This document shows, piece after piece, positions 1-8,291 of a stretch of 15,874 nt of DNA (the stretch's first letter is position 1; every line of letters starts with the position of its first letter). This DNA comes from Pseudomonadota bacterium. Lineage in GTDB: Bacteria; Pseudomonadota; Alphaproteobacteria; Rhizobiales; Hyphomicrobiaceae. The stretch lies in NCBI GenBank assembly GCA_023410905.1, contig JAEYPL010000352.1, positions 1 through 15,874 on the forward strand, written 5' to 3'. Below the pieces are notes generated by a model. It was given only the letters and a program-made list of their open reading frames with translations. It searched no databases and was not told the DNA's origin. A program made the translations under genes and the position numbers.

Positions 1-41
1 CGCGAAGGCCGTAGAGTGCTACGCGCCGAAGAGGAGGGGAC

Positions 42-854
42 ATGAGCGAGGCCACGCGCCAACAGCGTCGGCGGGAAATCCGCGACCGGGTCAAGACCGG
101 CCGTCAGCTCATGGGCAAGGGCCTGCCTCTGCAACCCAAGACGTCGGAGATCCTGGCGATCGCGCAGGTCGTCAAAGCCAAGCTCGACGAGGCCGACAAT
201 CCACGGCGTGCGAGCGAGGCGGCGGAGCTTGCGCAGACGCTTGCCGAGACCTCACTCGCGGCGCGCCCGCCGACGCAGCAGAAGATCGCCTGCACGCGAG
301 GCTGCGCCTACTGCTGTCATACGTTCGTCGCGATCACGCCGCCGGAAGCCTTCCGTCTCGCGGCAGCCGTACGGAGTGGCCATGCGGCCGGCATGTCCGC
401 AGAGGTCATCAGGGAGCGGGGCCGCGCACTGATCGGCGTCAGCCCTGAGGCGCGCATCGGCGGCAAGCTGCCCTGTCCGCTGCTCGTCGATGGTGGCTGC
501 TCGGCCTATCGCTTTCGCCCTCTGGTCTGCCGGCAGGCGACCTCGCTCGACGTCGACGTATGTATCGACGAGTTCGAAGGGCGCAATCTCGCCGCGCGCA
601 TTCCCATCTCGGGCGTGCATCTTCAGCACGCGAGCAACGCACACATCACGCTGCTCGGCGCCATGCGGGCTTCGGGTTTCGCGACGGATGCCCTGGAACT
701 CGCGGCCGCATTGAATGCGGCGTTGGCCGAGCCGGATGCAGAGGCCCGCTGGCTTGGCGGCGAGGATGTGTTCAAGAACGTGCCACGGCAGGTCACACGC
801 GAGGCGCGGCTCGAGCACGCAATCAGCCATGTGGCGGGGGCGCTCGCGGCATAG
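42..854 (+). CDS. YkgJ family cysteine cluster protein
   Basis: The product has 270 residues and carries the YkgJ-type (Zn/Fe-chelating) cysteine cluster: C84-x3-C88-x2-C91-C92, then C145, C153, C163 and C174 in a CPLL-x4-C-x3-RFRPLVCR context. This spacing is the hallmark of the family, whose members are thought to bind a metal ion but whose biochemical role is not established. The first 80 residues are charged and helical and the last 80 have no motif I recognise. The start is well supported: a strong GAGGAGGGG Shine-Dalgarno sequence lies just upstream of the ATG. The gene converges with mscL, whose stop codon lies 36 nt downstream, so the two are not an operon. Family assignment is confident; function is unknown. 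Confidence 0.85.
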   Translation: MSEATRQQRRREIRDRVKTGRQLMGKGLPLQPKTSEILAIAQVVKAKLDEADNPRRASEAAELAQTLAETSLAARPPTQQKIACTRGCAYCCHTFVAITPPEAFRLAAAVRSGHAAGMSAEVIRERGRALIGVSPEARIGGKLPCPLLVDGGCSAYRFRPLVCRQATSLDVDVCIDEFEGRNLAARIPISGVHLQHASNAHITLLGAMRASGFATDALELAAALNAALAEPDAEARWLGGEDVFKNVPRQVTREARLEHAISHVAGALAA

Positions 855-890
855 GAGCCCGCCTTTCGACGGGCCCCAGCGCGTGCGTGC

Positions 891-1313
891 TTACGGGCGC
901 GCTTCTTTCTGGACGAGCGCGTCGCGGATTTCCTTGAGGTACTGCTCGGAAGGCGGCGGTGGCGGCGGCGGCTCGGCCGCCTTTTCCTTCTCGAAGCGGG
1001 CGCGAAGCATGTTGATGCCCTTGACGAGCATGAAGACCGCCCAGGCCACGATCATGAAGCTGATCACGTTGTTGATGAACACGCCGATGTTCATCGCCAC
1101 GGCTTCCTGTCCGGGCGCAGCCGCGCGAAGCGGGATCCGGATATCGGAGAAATCGACGCCGCCGAGCAACATGCCGATCGGCGGCATGATGACGTCCTTC
1201 ACGAGCGACTGAACGATGGTGCCGAATGCGCCACCGATGATGATGCCGATGGCCATATCGAGAACATTGCCCTTGAGGGCAAACTCCCGGAATTCGTCGA
1301 GGATCTTCTTCAT
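891..1313 (-). CDS. mscL: Large-conductance mechanosensitive channel MscL
   Basis: The 140-residue product is full length for MscL, the homopentameric inner-membrane channel that opens under membrane tension and releases solutes during hypo-osmotic shock. It begins with the family signature: an amphipathic N-terminal helix (MKKILDEFREFALKGNV), then LDMAIGIIIGGAFGTIV forming pore helix TM1. A periplasmic loop follows and then TM2 (NVISFMIVAWAVFMLVKGIN). The C-terminal cytoplasmic helix (YLKEIRDALV) is preceded by a run of seven prolines. The open frame continues upstream to 2306, but homology starts exactly at the ATG at 1311-1313, with a GGAG about 12 nt upstream, so the longer frame is not used. 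The gene is divergent from the sensor kinase at 1626. Confidence 0.95.
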   Translation of the reverse strand: MKKILDEFREFALKGNVLDMAIGIIIGGAFGTIVQSLVKDVIMPPIGMLLGGVDFSDIRIPLRAAAPGQEAVAMNIGVFINNVISFMIVAWAVFMLVKGINMLRARFEKEKAAEPPPPPPPSEQYLKEIRDALVQKEARP

Positions 1314-1625
1314 GGGTGGGTGCTCCGCGTTGGCCCATGTGGCGAGGGCGCCAATATGAAAGTCTTCCGACCTCTTGAAAGGGCGCCGGCGGGCAAAACA
1401 GTCTTTCCCGCCAGTGTCCGACTCACCTGGGCACGATAGGGGTGGAACTGCTGGAAGGTAAAGAGGGGCACGCGGAGCATTCTCGGGGACAGCACCGCGC
1501 GCCTTAGCCAAAGTTCTAAGCCAGAACGCCAAGGGCTCGGTTGCGCGTCCTGCGAGGGCAAAGCAAGATGGCGCGAGATGGCCAGCTAGAGTGACCGGGC
1601 CATCTTTCGAGAGCAGGGCACCAGA
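1314..1625. promoter_or_regulatory. Divergent intergenic region mscL / hybrid kinase
   Basis: This 312-nt stretch holds no gene that I can support and must contain the promoters of two divergent genes. Visible elements are a hairpin in the mscL leader (GGCGGG 1388-1393 pairing with CCCGCC 1407-1412, with AAA/TTT extending the stem), one GANTC site (GACTC, 1420-1424) and an 8-bp inverted repeat just before the kinase start, listed separately. No convincing -35/-10 pair stands out. Confidence 0.5.
1576..1605 (+). promoter_or_regulatory. Inverted repeat ahead of the sensor kinase gene
   Basis: AGATGGCC (1576-1583) and GGCCATCT (1598-1605) form a perfect 8-bp inverted repeat with a 14-nt spacer, ending 20 nt before the ATG at 1626. 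It could be an operator or a leader hairpin. The Shine-Dalgarno sequence of the kinase gene (AGGGCACCAGA before ATG) is weak, so a nearby structure could matter for translation. No known regulator is recognised. Confidence 0.4.
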
Positions 1626-4600
1626 ATGATCGAAGCCTGGCAGGTCCTGACGCTGGCGCTGGGCTATGTCGGCCTGCTCTTTGCCGTGGCCTGGTTCGGC
1701 GACCGCGTGATTCGCTCGCGCAAGGGTGGCAGCGGCCGGCCGGTCACCTACGCCCTGTCGCTCGCCGTCTACTGCACGTCCTGGACGTTCTTCGGCAGTG
1801 TCGGACTCGCCGCATCGAGCGCTTACGACTTCATTCCGGTCTATCTCGGACCGATCCTGATGTTCGTGTTCGGCGTGCCGCTGATCCTGCGCATCGTTCG
1901 GATCGCCAAGAGCCAGAACCTGACCTCCGTCGCCGACTTCATTGCCGCACGCTACGGCAAGAGCCACGAGGTTGCGGCGATCGCGACCGTCGTTTCGGTG
2001 CTGGGCGCGCTCCCCTACATCGCGCTCCAGCTCAAGGCGGCATCCATTTCGATCGAGACGCTGCTCGGTCCCACGCCGTTCAAGGAGCTGGCGGTATTCG
2101 GCCTCGACACCGCCCTCGTCATCGCGCTCGCACTCGCCGCATTCGCCGTTCTCTTCGGCACCCGCCATATCGACGCGACCGAGCACCAGGACGGCTTGAT
2201 GCTGGCGATCGCGGCGGAGTCGCTCGTCAAGCTCGCGGCCTTTCTGGCTGTTGGGCTCTTCGTGATCTTCGCTATGTTCGGCGGGCTGTCGGGCTTCATG
2301 AGCCATATCCGCGCGAACACCGAAGTCGCGAGCATCTTCGCGAAGGGGCCGAGCGGCAGCACGTGGGTGACGGTGACGCTACTGAGCTTCGTTTGCATCA
2401 TCCTTTTGCCGCGCCAGTTCCACGTCACGGTCGTGGAGAACAACGCCGAGTCGGAAATCCGTCGCGCATCGTGGTTGTTCCCGACCTACCTCGTGCTCAT
2501 CAATATCTTCGTCGTTCCGATCGCGATTGCAGGTCTCCTGTTCCTGCCGCACTTCAGCTTCGCGCCCGATATGTTCGTGCTCGCGCTGCCCATGTGGGCG
2601 GGCGCTGATACGCTTGCCATGATCGCCTTCATCGGTGGTCTCTCGGCAGCCACGGCCATGGTCATCGTCGAGTCGGTTGCACTCGCGATCATGATCTGCA
2701 ACGGCCTCATCGTGCCATGGCTGTTGCGGCGCCGGATCGACGCCATCGCCGACGATGTCGACATGAGCCGGGACCTGCTGCTGATCCGGCGCATCTCGAT
2801 CTTCGCCGTGATCCTGCTCGGCTACATGGTGCACCGGGCGCTCGGGCAGGTGCAGGCACTGGCGCAGATCGGCCTCATTGCCTTCGCGGCGATCGCGCAA
2901 CTCGCACCCGCGTTCTTCATGGGACTTGTATGGAGGCGTGGCACGGCACGCGGCGCCATCGCCGGCATTCTCGTCGGGTTCGGCATCTGGGCCTACACGC
3001 TGTTGCTGCCCTGGGTAGCCCGCGCCGGATGGCTGCCCATGAGCCTTGTCGCGGACGGGCCCTATGGCTTGGGCTTCCTGCGCCCGCAGGCTCTTCTCTA
3101 TCTGCAGTTCGAACCATTGACCCACGGCGTTCTTTGGAGCCTCACGGCCAATGTCGCCGCGTATGTCTTCGTGTCGCTCCTGCGGGCGCCCGAGCCCATC
3201 GAGCGCATGCAGGCGCAACTCTTCGGCGCCGCCGACCCGCCACTTCCCGCACCCAATCCCTCTTTCCGCCTGTGGCGGACGAGCGTCACGGTCGGCGATC
3301 TCAAGCACACGGTCGTGCGCTATCTCGGAAGCGAGCGCGCGGAGCGCTCGTTCGCGGAGTACGAGGCTTCGCGGGCGAGCCCGCTGGTCGCCGAAGCCGA
3401 GGCGGATATCAACCTGCTTCGCTTCACGGAGCATCTGCTGACGAGCGCGATCGGTGCTGCTTCGGCCCGCCTCGTGCTGTCGCTGTTGTTGAGACGCGGC
3501 AACGTCTCGGGGCAATCAGCCCTCCAGCTGCTCGACGATGCGTCCGAGGCCCTGCAGTACAACCGCGATCTGTTGCAGTCCGCTCTCGACCAGGTGCGTC
3601 ATGGCCTTGGCGTCTTCGATCGCGACATGCGGCTCATCTGCTGGAACCGGCAATATCGCGAGTTGCTCAATCTGCCGGAGGATCTCGTTGCGGTGGGCGT
3701 CCCCCTCGAGCACATCCTGAGGGAACGTGCCGTGCGCGGTGATTTCGGCCCTGGCGCGGTGGAGGATCACGTCCGGGATCGGTTCATGCGTCTTGCCGTG
3801 ACGCGAGAGACGTACCTCGATCATTTTCAGCCCATGGGCCGCATTCTGGAAATCCGTACCGCGCCGATGCCCCAGGGCGGCATCGTCACGACCTATCTCG
3901 ACATCACCGATCAGGTTGCTGCGTCGGAAGCGCTGGCGCGGGCCAACGAGACACTGGAACGGCGCGTTGCCGAGCGCACGGCCGAACTCGTGCGCGTGAA
4001 CGAAGCCCTGAACGAGGCCCATCTCGCCAAGGCCCGCTTCCTCGCGGCGGCCAGCCACGATCTCCTGCAGCCGCTCAATGCCGCGCGCCTCTATGCATCG
4101 AGCCTCATCGAGCGGACACTGCCGGAGGAGCCGCTACGCCTCGCGCACAATGTCGACACGTCGCTCGAGGCCGTCGAGGAAATCCTCGGCGCGCTGCTCG
4201 ATATCTCGCGCCTCGATGCCGGCAAGCTCGAAGCTGAGATGCGCGCGGTCGCGCTCGGCGAGCTCATGTCGCAGCTCGCGCTCGCCTTCGAGCCGGTGGC
4301 GCGCGCAAAAGGCCTCGAGCTGCGCGTTGTCCCCACACGCGCGCTCGTGCACTCCGATCCGCGGCTGCTCCGGCGCGTACTCCAGAACCTGCTTTCGAAT
4401 GCCATCAAATACACGCCGCGCGGAAAGGTCGTGTTCGGAGTGCGCCGACGGGGTGATCGCGTCGAGATCCAAGTGTGCGATTCGGGGCCAGGCATCGAGG
4501 CCTCGCAGCAGGTCCTCGTCTTCAAGGAGTTTCACCGTCTGGCCGAGACAGCCGCTCAGGAACGCGGATTGGGGCTCGGGCTTTCGATCGTCGAGCGCAT

Positions 4601-5126
4601 CGGGCGCGTGCTCGAAGCCCCCATCAGGCTCCGTTCGACGCCGGGGAAGGGTTCGCTCTTTGCGATAAGCCTGCCGCGTGCATCCGGCCCCGCCATACGC
4701 CGGCGCACGCCTGACGTCCCGCTTGCCGTCGGCGACATTCGCAATCTCCGCGTTCTCTGCATCGACAATGAAGGCGATGTGCTAGACGGGATGCGAGCAC
4801 TCCTCGACGGCTGGGGTTGCAAATCGGTGATGGCTGCAAGCGCGCAACAGGCTCTAGCGCAGCTCGCCGAGATGGAGGCACCGCCCAGCGTCATCCTCGC
4901 CGACTATCATCTCGATGCCGGCACGGGTGTCGAGGCGGTGAAGGCGATATCGGCGGCTGTCGGACGCGATGTTCCGGCCGTCATCATCACCGCGGATCGC
5001 ACGCCGGAAGTGCAACGAGAGATCCGCGAGCTGGGTCTCGTGCTGCTGAGAAAGCCGCTCAAGGCCGCGCAGCTCCGCGCCATCCTCTCGCGCATTTCCC
5101 TGCAGATGCGTGTCGCGGCTGAGTAA
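1626..5126 (+). CDS. CrbS/MxtR-like hybrid sensor histidine kinase with SLC5 symporter domain
   Basis: The 1166-residue membrane protein has a sodium:solute symporter (SLC5/SSF) domain at about residues 1-520 with roughly a dozen membrane helices and the typical YIALQLKA and GTRHIDATEHQDGLMLAIAAES segments. A STAC-like linker follows (about 540-640, VVRYLGSERAERSF ... LLRFTEHLLTSAIGAASARLVL), then PAS (about 650-765), a coiled coil (767-805), HisKA with phospho-acceptor H811 (ASHDLLQPLNAARLY), HATPase_c with N box NLLSNAIKYTP near 922, DSGPGIE and GLGLGLSIVERI, and a C-terminal REC domain with D1093 and K1143. This is the layout of CrbS (Vibrio) and MxtR (Pseudomonas), which act with a LuxR-type regulator in the acetate switch controlling acs. 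The convergent regulator ending 18 nt downstream is the likely partner. The ligand is inferred, not seen. Length and all catalytic motifs are intact. Confidence 0.9.
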   Translation: MIEAWQVLTLALGYVGLLFAVAWFGDRVIRSRKGGSGRPVTYALSLAVYCTSWTFFGSVGLAASSAYDFIPVYLGPILMFVFGVPLILRIVRIAKSQNLTSVADFIAARYGKSHEVAAIATVVSVLGALPYIALQLKAASISIETLLGPTPFKELAVFGLDTALVIALALAAFAVLFGTRHIDATEHQDGLMLAIAAESLVKLAAFLAVGLFVIFAMFGGLSGFMSHIRANTEVASIFAKGPSGSTWVTVTLLSFVCIILLPRQFHVTVVENNAESEIRRASWLFPTYLVLINIFVVPIAIAGLLFLPHFSFAPDMFVLALPMWAGADTLAMIAFIGGLSAATAMVIVESVALAIMICNGLIVPWLLRRRIDAIADDVDMSRDLLLIRRISIFAVILLGYMVHRALGQVQALAQIGLIAFAAIAQLAPAFFMGLVWRRGTARGAIAGILVGFGIWAYTLLLPWVARAGWLPMSLVADGPYGLGFLRPQALLYLQFEPLTHGVLWSLTANVAAYVFVSLLRAPEPIERMQAQLFGAADPPLPAPNPSFRLWRTSVTVGDLKHTVVRYLGSERAERSFAEYEASRASPLVAEAEADINLLRFTEHLLTSAIGAASARLVLSLLLRRGNVSGQSALQLLDDASEALQYNRDLLQSALDQVRHGLGVFDRDMRLICWNRQYRELLNLPEDLVAVGVPLEHILRERAVRGDFGPGAVEDHVRDRFMRLAVTRETYLDHFQPMGRILEIRTAPMPQGGIVTTYLDITDQVAASEALARANETLERRVAERTAELVRVNEALNEAHLAKARFLAAASHDLLQPLNAARLYASSLIERTLPEEPLRLAHNVDTSLEAVEEILGALLDISRLDAGKLEAEMRAVALGELMSQLALAFEPVARAKGLELRVVPTRALVHSDPRLLRRVLQNLLSNAIKYTPRGKVVFGVRRRGDRVEIQVCDSGPGIEASQQVLVFKEFHRLAETAAQERGLGLGLSIVERIGRVLEAPIRLRSTPGKGSLFAISLPRASGPAIRRRTPDVPLAVGDIRNLRVLCIDNEGDVLDGMRALLDGWGCKSVMAASAQQALAQLAEMEAPPSVILADYHLDAGTGVEAVKAISAAVGRDVPAVIITADRTPEVQREIRELGLVLLRKPLKAAQLRAILSRISLQMRVAAE

Positions 5127-5144
5127 GTGCGGGCACGCCGCGCC

Positions 5145-5798
5145 TCAGGGTTTGGCGCTGCGCCAGTCGCCTTCAATGCGGTTGATGGCGATCACGGCCT
5201 GCGTGCGGCTATCGACGTCGAGCTTCTGCAGAATGGCCGAGACATGCGCCTTGATCGTCGCCTCGGAAACGCCGAGCTGAAACGCGATCTGTTTGTTGAG
5301 CAGGCCCTGTCCGAGCATCATGAGAACGCGGACCTGCTGCGGCGTGAGGGTCGAGAGGCGCGCCACCACGTCGCCCGCATCGTCCTCGGCAGGTCGGGCA
5401 AGATCGATATCGGGGGGAACCCAGATGCCGCCACCGAGGACGGTTTCCACCGCCGCGCGGATGTCCTCGACGGAAAGCGACTTCGGTACGTATCCCGACG
5501 CGCCGAACTCCATGCATTTGCGGATTGTCGTCGGATCGTCGTGCGCTGAGACCACGATGACGGGAATGTCGGGATGCTGAGCGCGGAGCAACAGCAGGCC
5601 GGAAAGCCCCTGAACGCCCGGCATGGCAAGATCGAGCAGCACGAGATCGGTATCGGTCCGCTCGGCGATCAGACCTTCGAGATCGGCGAGCGAGGCGGCC
5701 TGCTCGAAGCGCGCGTTATCGATCGCGCGGTGAAGCGCATCCGTAAGTGCGCCACGGAACAGGGGATGATCATCGACGACGATGATCCGAATTGCCAT
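5145..5798 (-). CDS. NarL/FixJ (LuxR-type) response regulator, CrbR/ErdR-like
   Basis: The 217-residue protein has an N-terminal receiver domain with acidic pocket D9/D10, phospho-acceptor D56 (LVLLDLAMPG) and K106 (GYVPKS). A C-terminal LuxR/GerE helix-turn-helix follows at about 147-205 (LTPQQVRVLMMLGQGLLNKQIAFQLGVSEATIKAHVSAIL). The frame is open upstream to 6116, but the receiver fold starts at MAIRIIVVDD, and a GGAGG lies 8 nt before that ATG at 5796-5798, so this start is chosen. It faces the SLC5-domain hybrid kinase tail to tail and is divergent from the DUF4212/symporter pair. By analogy with CrbR/ErdR it probably activates acetyl-CoA synthetase and substrate-uptake genes; its DNA site is not known from this sequence. 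Confidence 0.9.
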   Translation of the reverse strand: MAIRIIVVDDHPLFRGALTDALHRAIDNARFEQAASLADLEGLIAERTDTDLVLLDLAMPGVQGLSGLLLLRAQHPDIPVIVVSAHDDPTTIRKCMEFGASGYVPKSLSVEDIRAAVETVLGGGIWVPPDIDLARPAEDDAGDVVARLSTLTPQQVRVLMMLGQGLLNKQIAFQLGVSEATIKAHVSAILQKLDVDSRTQAVIAINRIEGDWRSAKP

Positions 5799-6102
5799 CA
5801 GCCAAGCCTCCGCCGAGGTTTCGCGCACGCAGGTCGATGTCATTGGCATGAGCGCGTCCGCGGCATCTTCAACAGGTGCAGGGTGAAGAACTAGCGCGTT
5901 TCCGCGGTCTTGGCTAACATTTGCGGGCTCAGGCGAGCGTTCCTGGTTCTTGTAGGAGCGGGCGTAAGATCGCCTCTGCAACCTGGGCCGCCGTACGCTT
6001 ACCACAATGGGGGGGACATCTCTCGCCAGCGAGCCCCTGCAACCCGGCGGTTCGGCATCCAGCCTATGGGCAGGAGCCAGCCTATCGGAAGGAGAACGGC
6101 GC
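5799..6102. promoter_or_regulatory. Divergent intergenic region regulator / DUF4212-symporter
   Basis: This 304-nt region separates the response regulator (minus strand) from the DUF4212-symporter pair (plus strand), so it should hold promoters for both and possibly a binding site of the regulator itself. It contains an imperfect repeat (CTGCAACCTGG near 5974 and CTGCAACCCGG near 6040) and an 18-bp tandem repeat carrying the Shine-Dalgarno sequence (listed separately). No coding frame inside it looks real and no promoter is convincing. Confidence 0.45.
6059..6094 (+). repeat. 18-bp tandem duplication carrying a Shine-Dalgarno sequence
   Basis: Two adjacent 18-bp units, 6059-6076 and 6077-6094, both begin CCAGCCTAT and end AGGAG; they differ at two positions. 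The second AGGAG is the working Shine-Dalgarno sequence of the DUF4212 gene, 8 nt before its ATG. The first AGGAG is a spare copy 18 nt further upstream with no start codon at a suitable distance. It looks like a recent local slippage event. Confidence 0.7.
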
Positions 6103-6363
6103 ATGATCGAGCGCAAGGAGCGGCGACCCTACTGGCGGCATACGAAATGGCAGATGACGGCCAGTCTGCTGCCGTTCCTCCTTGTCGTGCTCGTCCTCCC
6201 ATTCTATGCCGAGCAGCTCAACGAGAACCGAGTCATCGGGTTCCCCTGGGGATATTTCCTGCTCGCCCACGGAGTGGGTGTCCTCGCACTGATCACCGTC
6301 GCCTCCTTCGCCAACCGCCAGGACGTCATCGATCGCTGGCACGGCGCGCATGAAGACGGCTGA
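6103..6363 (+). CDS. DUF4212 family protein, putative small subunit of sodium:solute symporter
   Basis: The 86-residue membrane protein matches the DUF4212 pattern: an N-terminal YWRHTKWQ motif, a first hydrophobic segment (LLPFLLVVLVLPFYAEQLN), the conserved GFPWGYFLLAHG turn and a second membrane helix ending in a charged tail. DUF4212 genes usually precede a VC_2705-type sodium:solute symporter gene, as here, and the protein is regarded as an accessory subunit. It is analogous to YjcH (DUF485) with ActP, though from another family. The frame is open further upstream (to 6007), but AAGGAG lies 8 nt before the ATG at 6103 and homology starts there. The symporter gene begins 86 nt downstream and is probably co-transcribed. 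Confidence 0.85.
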   Translation: MIERKERRPYWRHTKWQMTASLLPFLLVVLVLPFYAEQLNENRVIGFPWGYFLLAHGVGVLALITVASFANRQDVIDRWHGAHEDG

Positions 6364-6449
6364 CCGCGAGGGGAGCTTGTTCGTTTCGCGTAGAGGCCAT
6401 GGCTGTTGCGCGCAAGTGCGCCGCTGACGAGAGCTGATCCGGATCGCCG

Positions 6450-8291
6450 ATGTCCCTGACGCCAAGCCGCCATCTCGTCAATCCACTGCTCGGTGTCTAC
6501 TTCGGCATTTTCGCGAGTCTGCTCGTCGGCATCGTGCTCATGGCGCTCATGCTCGAGCAGCTCGGCATCGAAGATCAATTGTTGCGCGCGCTCGTTGCGG
6601 GCGGTCTCGTCCTGCTCATCGGCGGGCTCGCGCTCGCGACACATTCGAATGCCGTCTCCGATCTGCTTTTTGCCGGCCGGCGCGTACCCGCCGTCTTCAC
6701 CGGTCTCGCGCTCTCGGTGACGCTGCTCGGCGGCACGACGCTGGCAGCGCTGCCGGGCCTCTTCTATCTGATGGGCTTCGATGCGCTCTTTCTGACCGTC
6801 GGCATGACGACGGGGCTCGTCGTCTTCGCCATTCTCATTGCGCCTTATATTCGCAAGTTCGGCGCCTACTCGGTGCCGGCTTATCTGGGCCTGCGCTTTG
6901 CGAATCCTATGCTGCGCATTGTCGCCGCCGCCATCGCAAGCGTGCCCTTGCTGCTGCTGATCGTCGCTGAGCTGAAGGTCGCTCTGATGGCCGGGAGCTG
7001 GCTTACGGAGCTCTCGCCACTCGCATTGACCATCGCGCTTTCGCTTCTGCTGACCGTTGTGCTCGTGAGTGGCGGGCTGCGCTCGTTGAGCTGGACCAGC
7101 GCGGCGCAGGCGATCGTGATGCTGCTCGTCGTGCTGATACCGGTCATGATCATCGCGATCCTGATGTCGCATTTGCCCGTGCCGCAACTGAGCCACGGGC
7201 GCATTACGCGCGCGCTTCTGCGCGCCGAGGTCGTCCAGAACATTCCCATCGTGTTCGCGGACACCTTCGCTTTCGATCTGCCGGGGCCGGGCTTCGAGGC
7301 GGCAACGCGCCGATTTGCATCGGCCTTCAGCGGAATAGGGCAGGGTGCCTTCCTGCTGTCCGTTCTGGCGGTCATGGCTGGCGTTGCGGGCCAGCCAACG
7401 TTCATCTCGCGCATTGCGGCGACACCCGGCGTTTATGCAACGCGAAAGTCCGTAGCCTGGGCGATCTGCATTGTAGGACTGGTATTCTTGACCATGTCGG
7501 CGGTCGGCGTCTTCCTGCGCGAGATCGCCATGACGGATATCGCGGGGCTGCCGGCGGGGCAGCTTCCGCAATGGCTCTCGAACTTGGTTGCCCGTGAGTG
7601 GGCATCGATCGATACGGGGACGGCGCGCCTGACCCTGTCGAGCTTTGCGATCAAGCGGGACGCGGCGCTCGTCGTGCTTGCGACGGCCAACGATATGCCG
7701 GTCGCCCTCATCTACACGATCATCGCGGGAATTCTCGGGGCAGCGCTGGCCGCTGCGGCTGCCGGGATCGCCACGCTCGGCACGATCCTCGCCGAGGACA
7801 TCGTCAATGGACCGCACAGTGAGGTCGTCGCCGACGGCGTGCGCCGGACCATGCTCCGGCTGGCGTTCGTGGCGCTCACTTTCTTCGGAGCCTGGGTTGC
7901 GCTGGTGACGCCCGGCGACCCGCTGGAGCTTCTCATGTGGTCGCTTGCGCTCAGCGGCTCGACGCTCTTTCCGGTGCTGCTGATGTCGATCTGGTGGAAG
8001 CGCTGCAATGGCTGGGGTGCTATTGCCGGCCTTCTTGCCGGTTTCGGGGCCGCCGTCGTCGGGATCCTGAGCGGCGACCTCGCGGATATGGGGTTGGCCG
8101 GTCCCATGGCGGCGGCGATCGGCGCACCCATTGCGATCATTGCCGTGGGCGTCGGCAGTTACCTCACACCTCCGCCGGGCCGCCATGTGCTGGAATTGGT
8201 GCGGGATTTGCGCGTACCGGGCGGTGATACGCTTTATGATCGCGAGGTGCGCCAGATGCTGATGGCCCGCCGGCGCCAAGCCGGCAACTGA
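6450..8291 (+). CDS. VC_2705-type sodium:solute symporter
   Basis: The 613-residue polytopic membrane protein of the SLC5/SSF family has about 13 hydrophobic helices. Core features are the early segment SDLLFAGRRVPAVFTGLALSVT, the LGGTTLAALPGLFYLMGFDAL stretch, PYIRKFGAYSVPAYLGLRF and VVLVSGGLRSLSWTSAAQAIVM, all typical of the VC_2705 subfamily related to the acetate permease ActP. It probably imports a monocarboxylate with sodium, working with the upstream DUF4212 protein. The membrane part of the hybrid kinase at 1626 belongs to the same superfamily, so sensor and transporter may recognise the same ligand. The Shine-Dalgarno sequence before the ATG is weak. The last codons (RRRQAGN) lie in the first copy of a 29-bp tandem repeat, so the extreme C-terminus may vary between strains. 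Confidence 0.88.
   Translation: MSLTPSRHLVNPLLGVYFGIFASLLVGIVLMALMLEQLGIEDQLLRALVAGGLVLLIGGLALATHSNAVSDLLFAGRRVPAVFTGLALSVTLLGGTTLAALPGLFYLMGFDALFLTVGMTTGLVVFAILIAPYIRKFGAYSVPAYLGLRFANPMLRIVAAAIASVPLLLLIVAELKVALMAGSWLTELSPLALTIALSLLLTVVLVSGGLRSLSWTSAAQAIVMLLVVLIPVMIIAILMSHLPVPQLSHGRITRALLRAEVVQNIPIVFADTFAFDLPGPGFEAATRRFASAFSGIGQGAFLLSVLAVMAGVAGQPTFISRIAATPGVYATRKSVAWAICIVGLVFLTMSAVGVFLREIAMTDIAGLPAGQLPQWLSNLVAREWASIDTGTARLTLSSFAIKRDAALVVLATANDMPVALIYTIIAGILGAALAAAAAGIATLGTILAEDIVNGPHSEVVADGVRRTMLRLAFVALTFFGAWVALVTPGDPLELLMWSLALSGSTLFPVLLMSIWWKRCNGWGAIAGLLAGFGAAVVGILSGDLADMGLAGPMAAAIGAPIAIIAVGVGSYLTPPPGRHVLELVRDLRVPGGDTLYDREVRQMLMARRRQAGN

Noticed and set aside
857..874. Hairpin GCCCG ... CGGGC between the YkgJ gene and mscL
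   Set aside because: The stem is only 5 bp and no T-run follows on either strand, so I would not call it a terminator.
1314..2306. N-terminal extension of the mscL frame
   Set aside because: The MscL family begins at the ATG at 1311-1313. The upstream part runs antisense to the sensor kinase gene and has low-complexity composition.
2379..3515. A 378-codon minus-strand frame inside the hybrid kinase gene
   Set aside because: It is the antisense shadow of the SLC5-STAC coding region, with the same Arg/Asp/Gln-rich composition as other shadows.
5911..5924. Sigma-54-like sequence TTGGC ... TTGC in the regulator/DUF4212 intergenic region
   Set aside because: The GG and GC elements are one base too close for the strict -24/-12 spacing and the remaining consensus positions are poor.
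5799..6116. Longer start for the response regulator
   Set aside because: The receiver fold begins at MAIRIIVVDD with GGAGG 8 nt upstream; the extension has no recognisable sequence and would cover the divergent promoter region.
6204..8279. A 691-codon open frame on the minus strand opposite the symporter gene
   Set aside because: Its product is rich in Arg, His, Gln and Asp with no membrane or domain pattern, typical of the antisense of a high-GC membrane-protein gene. The plus-strand gene is a clear SLC5 symporter.
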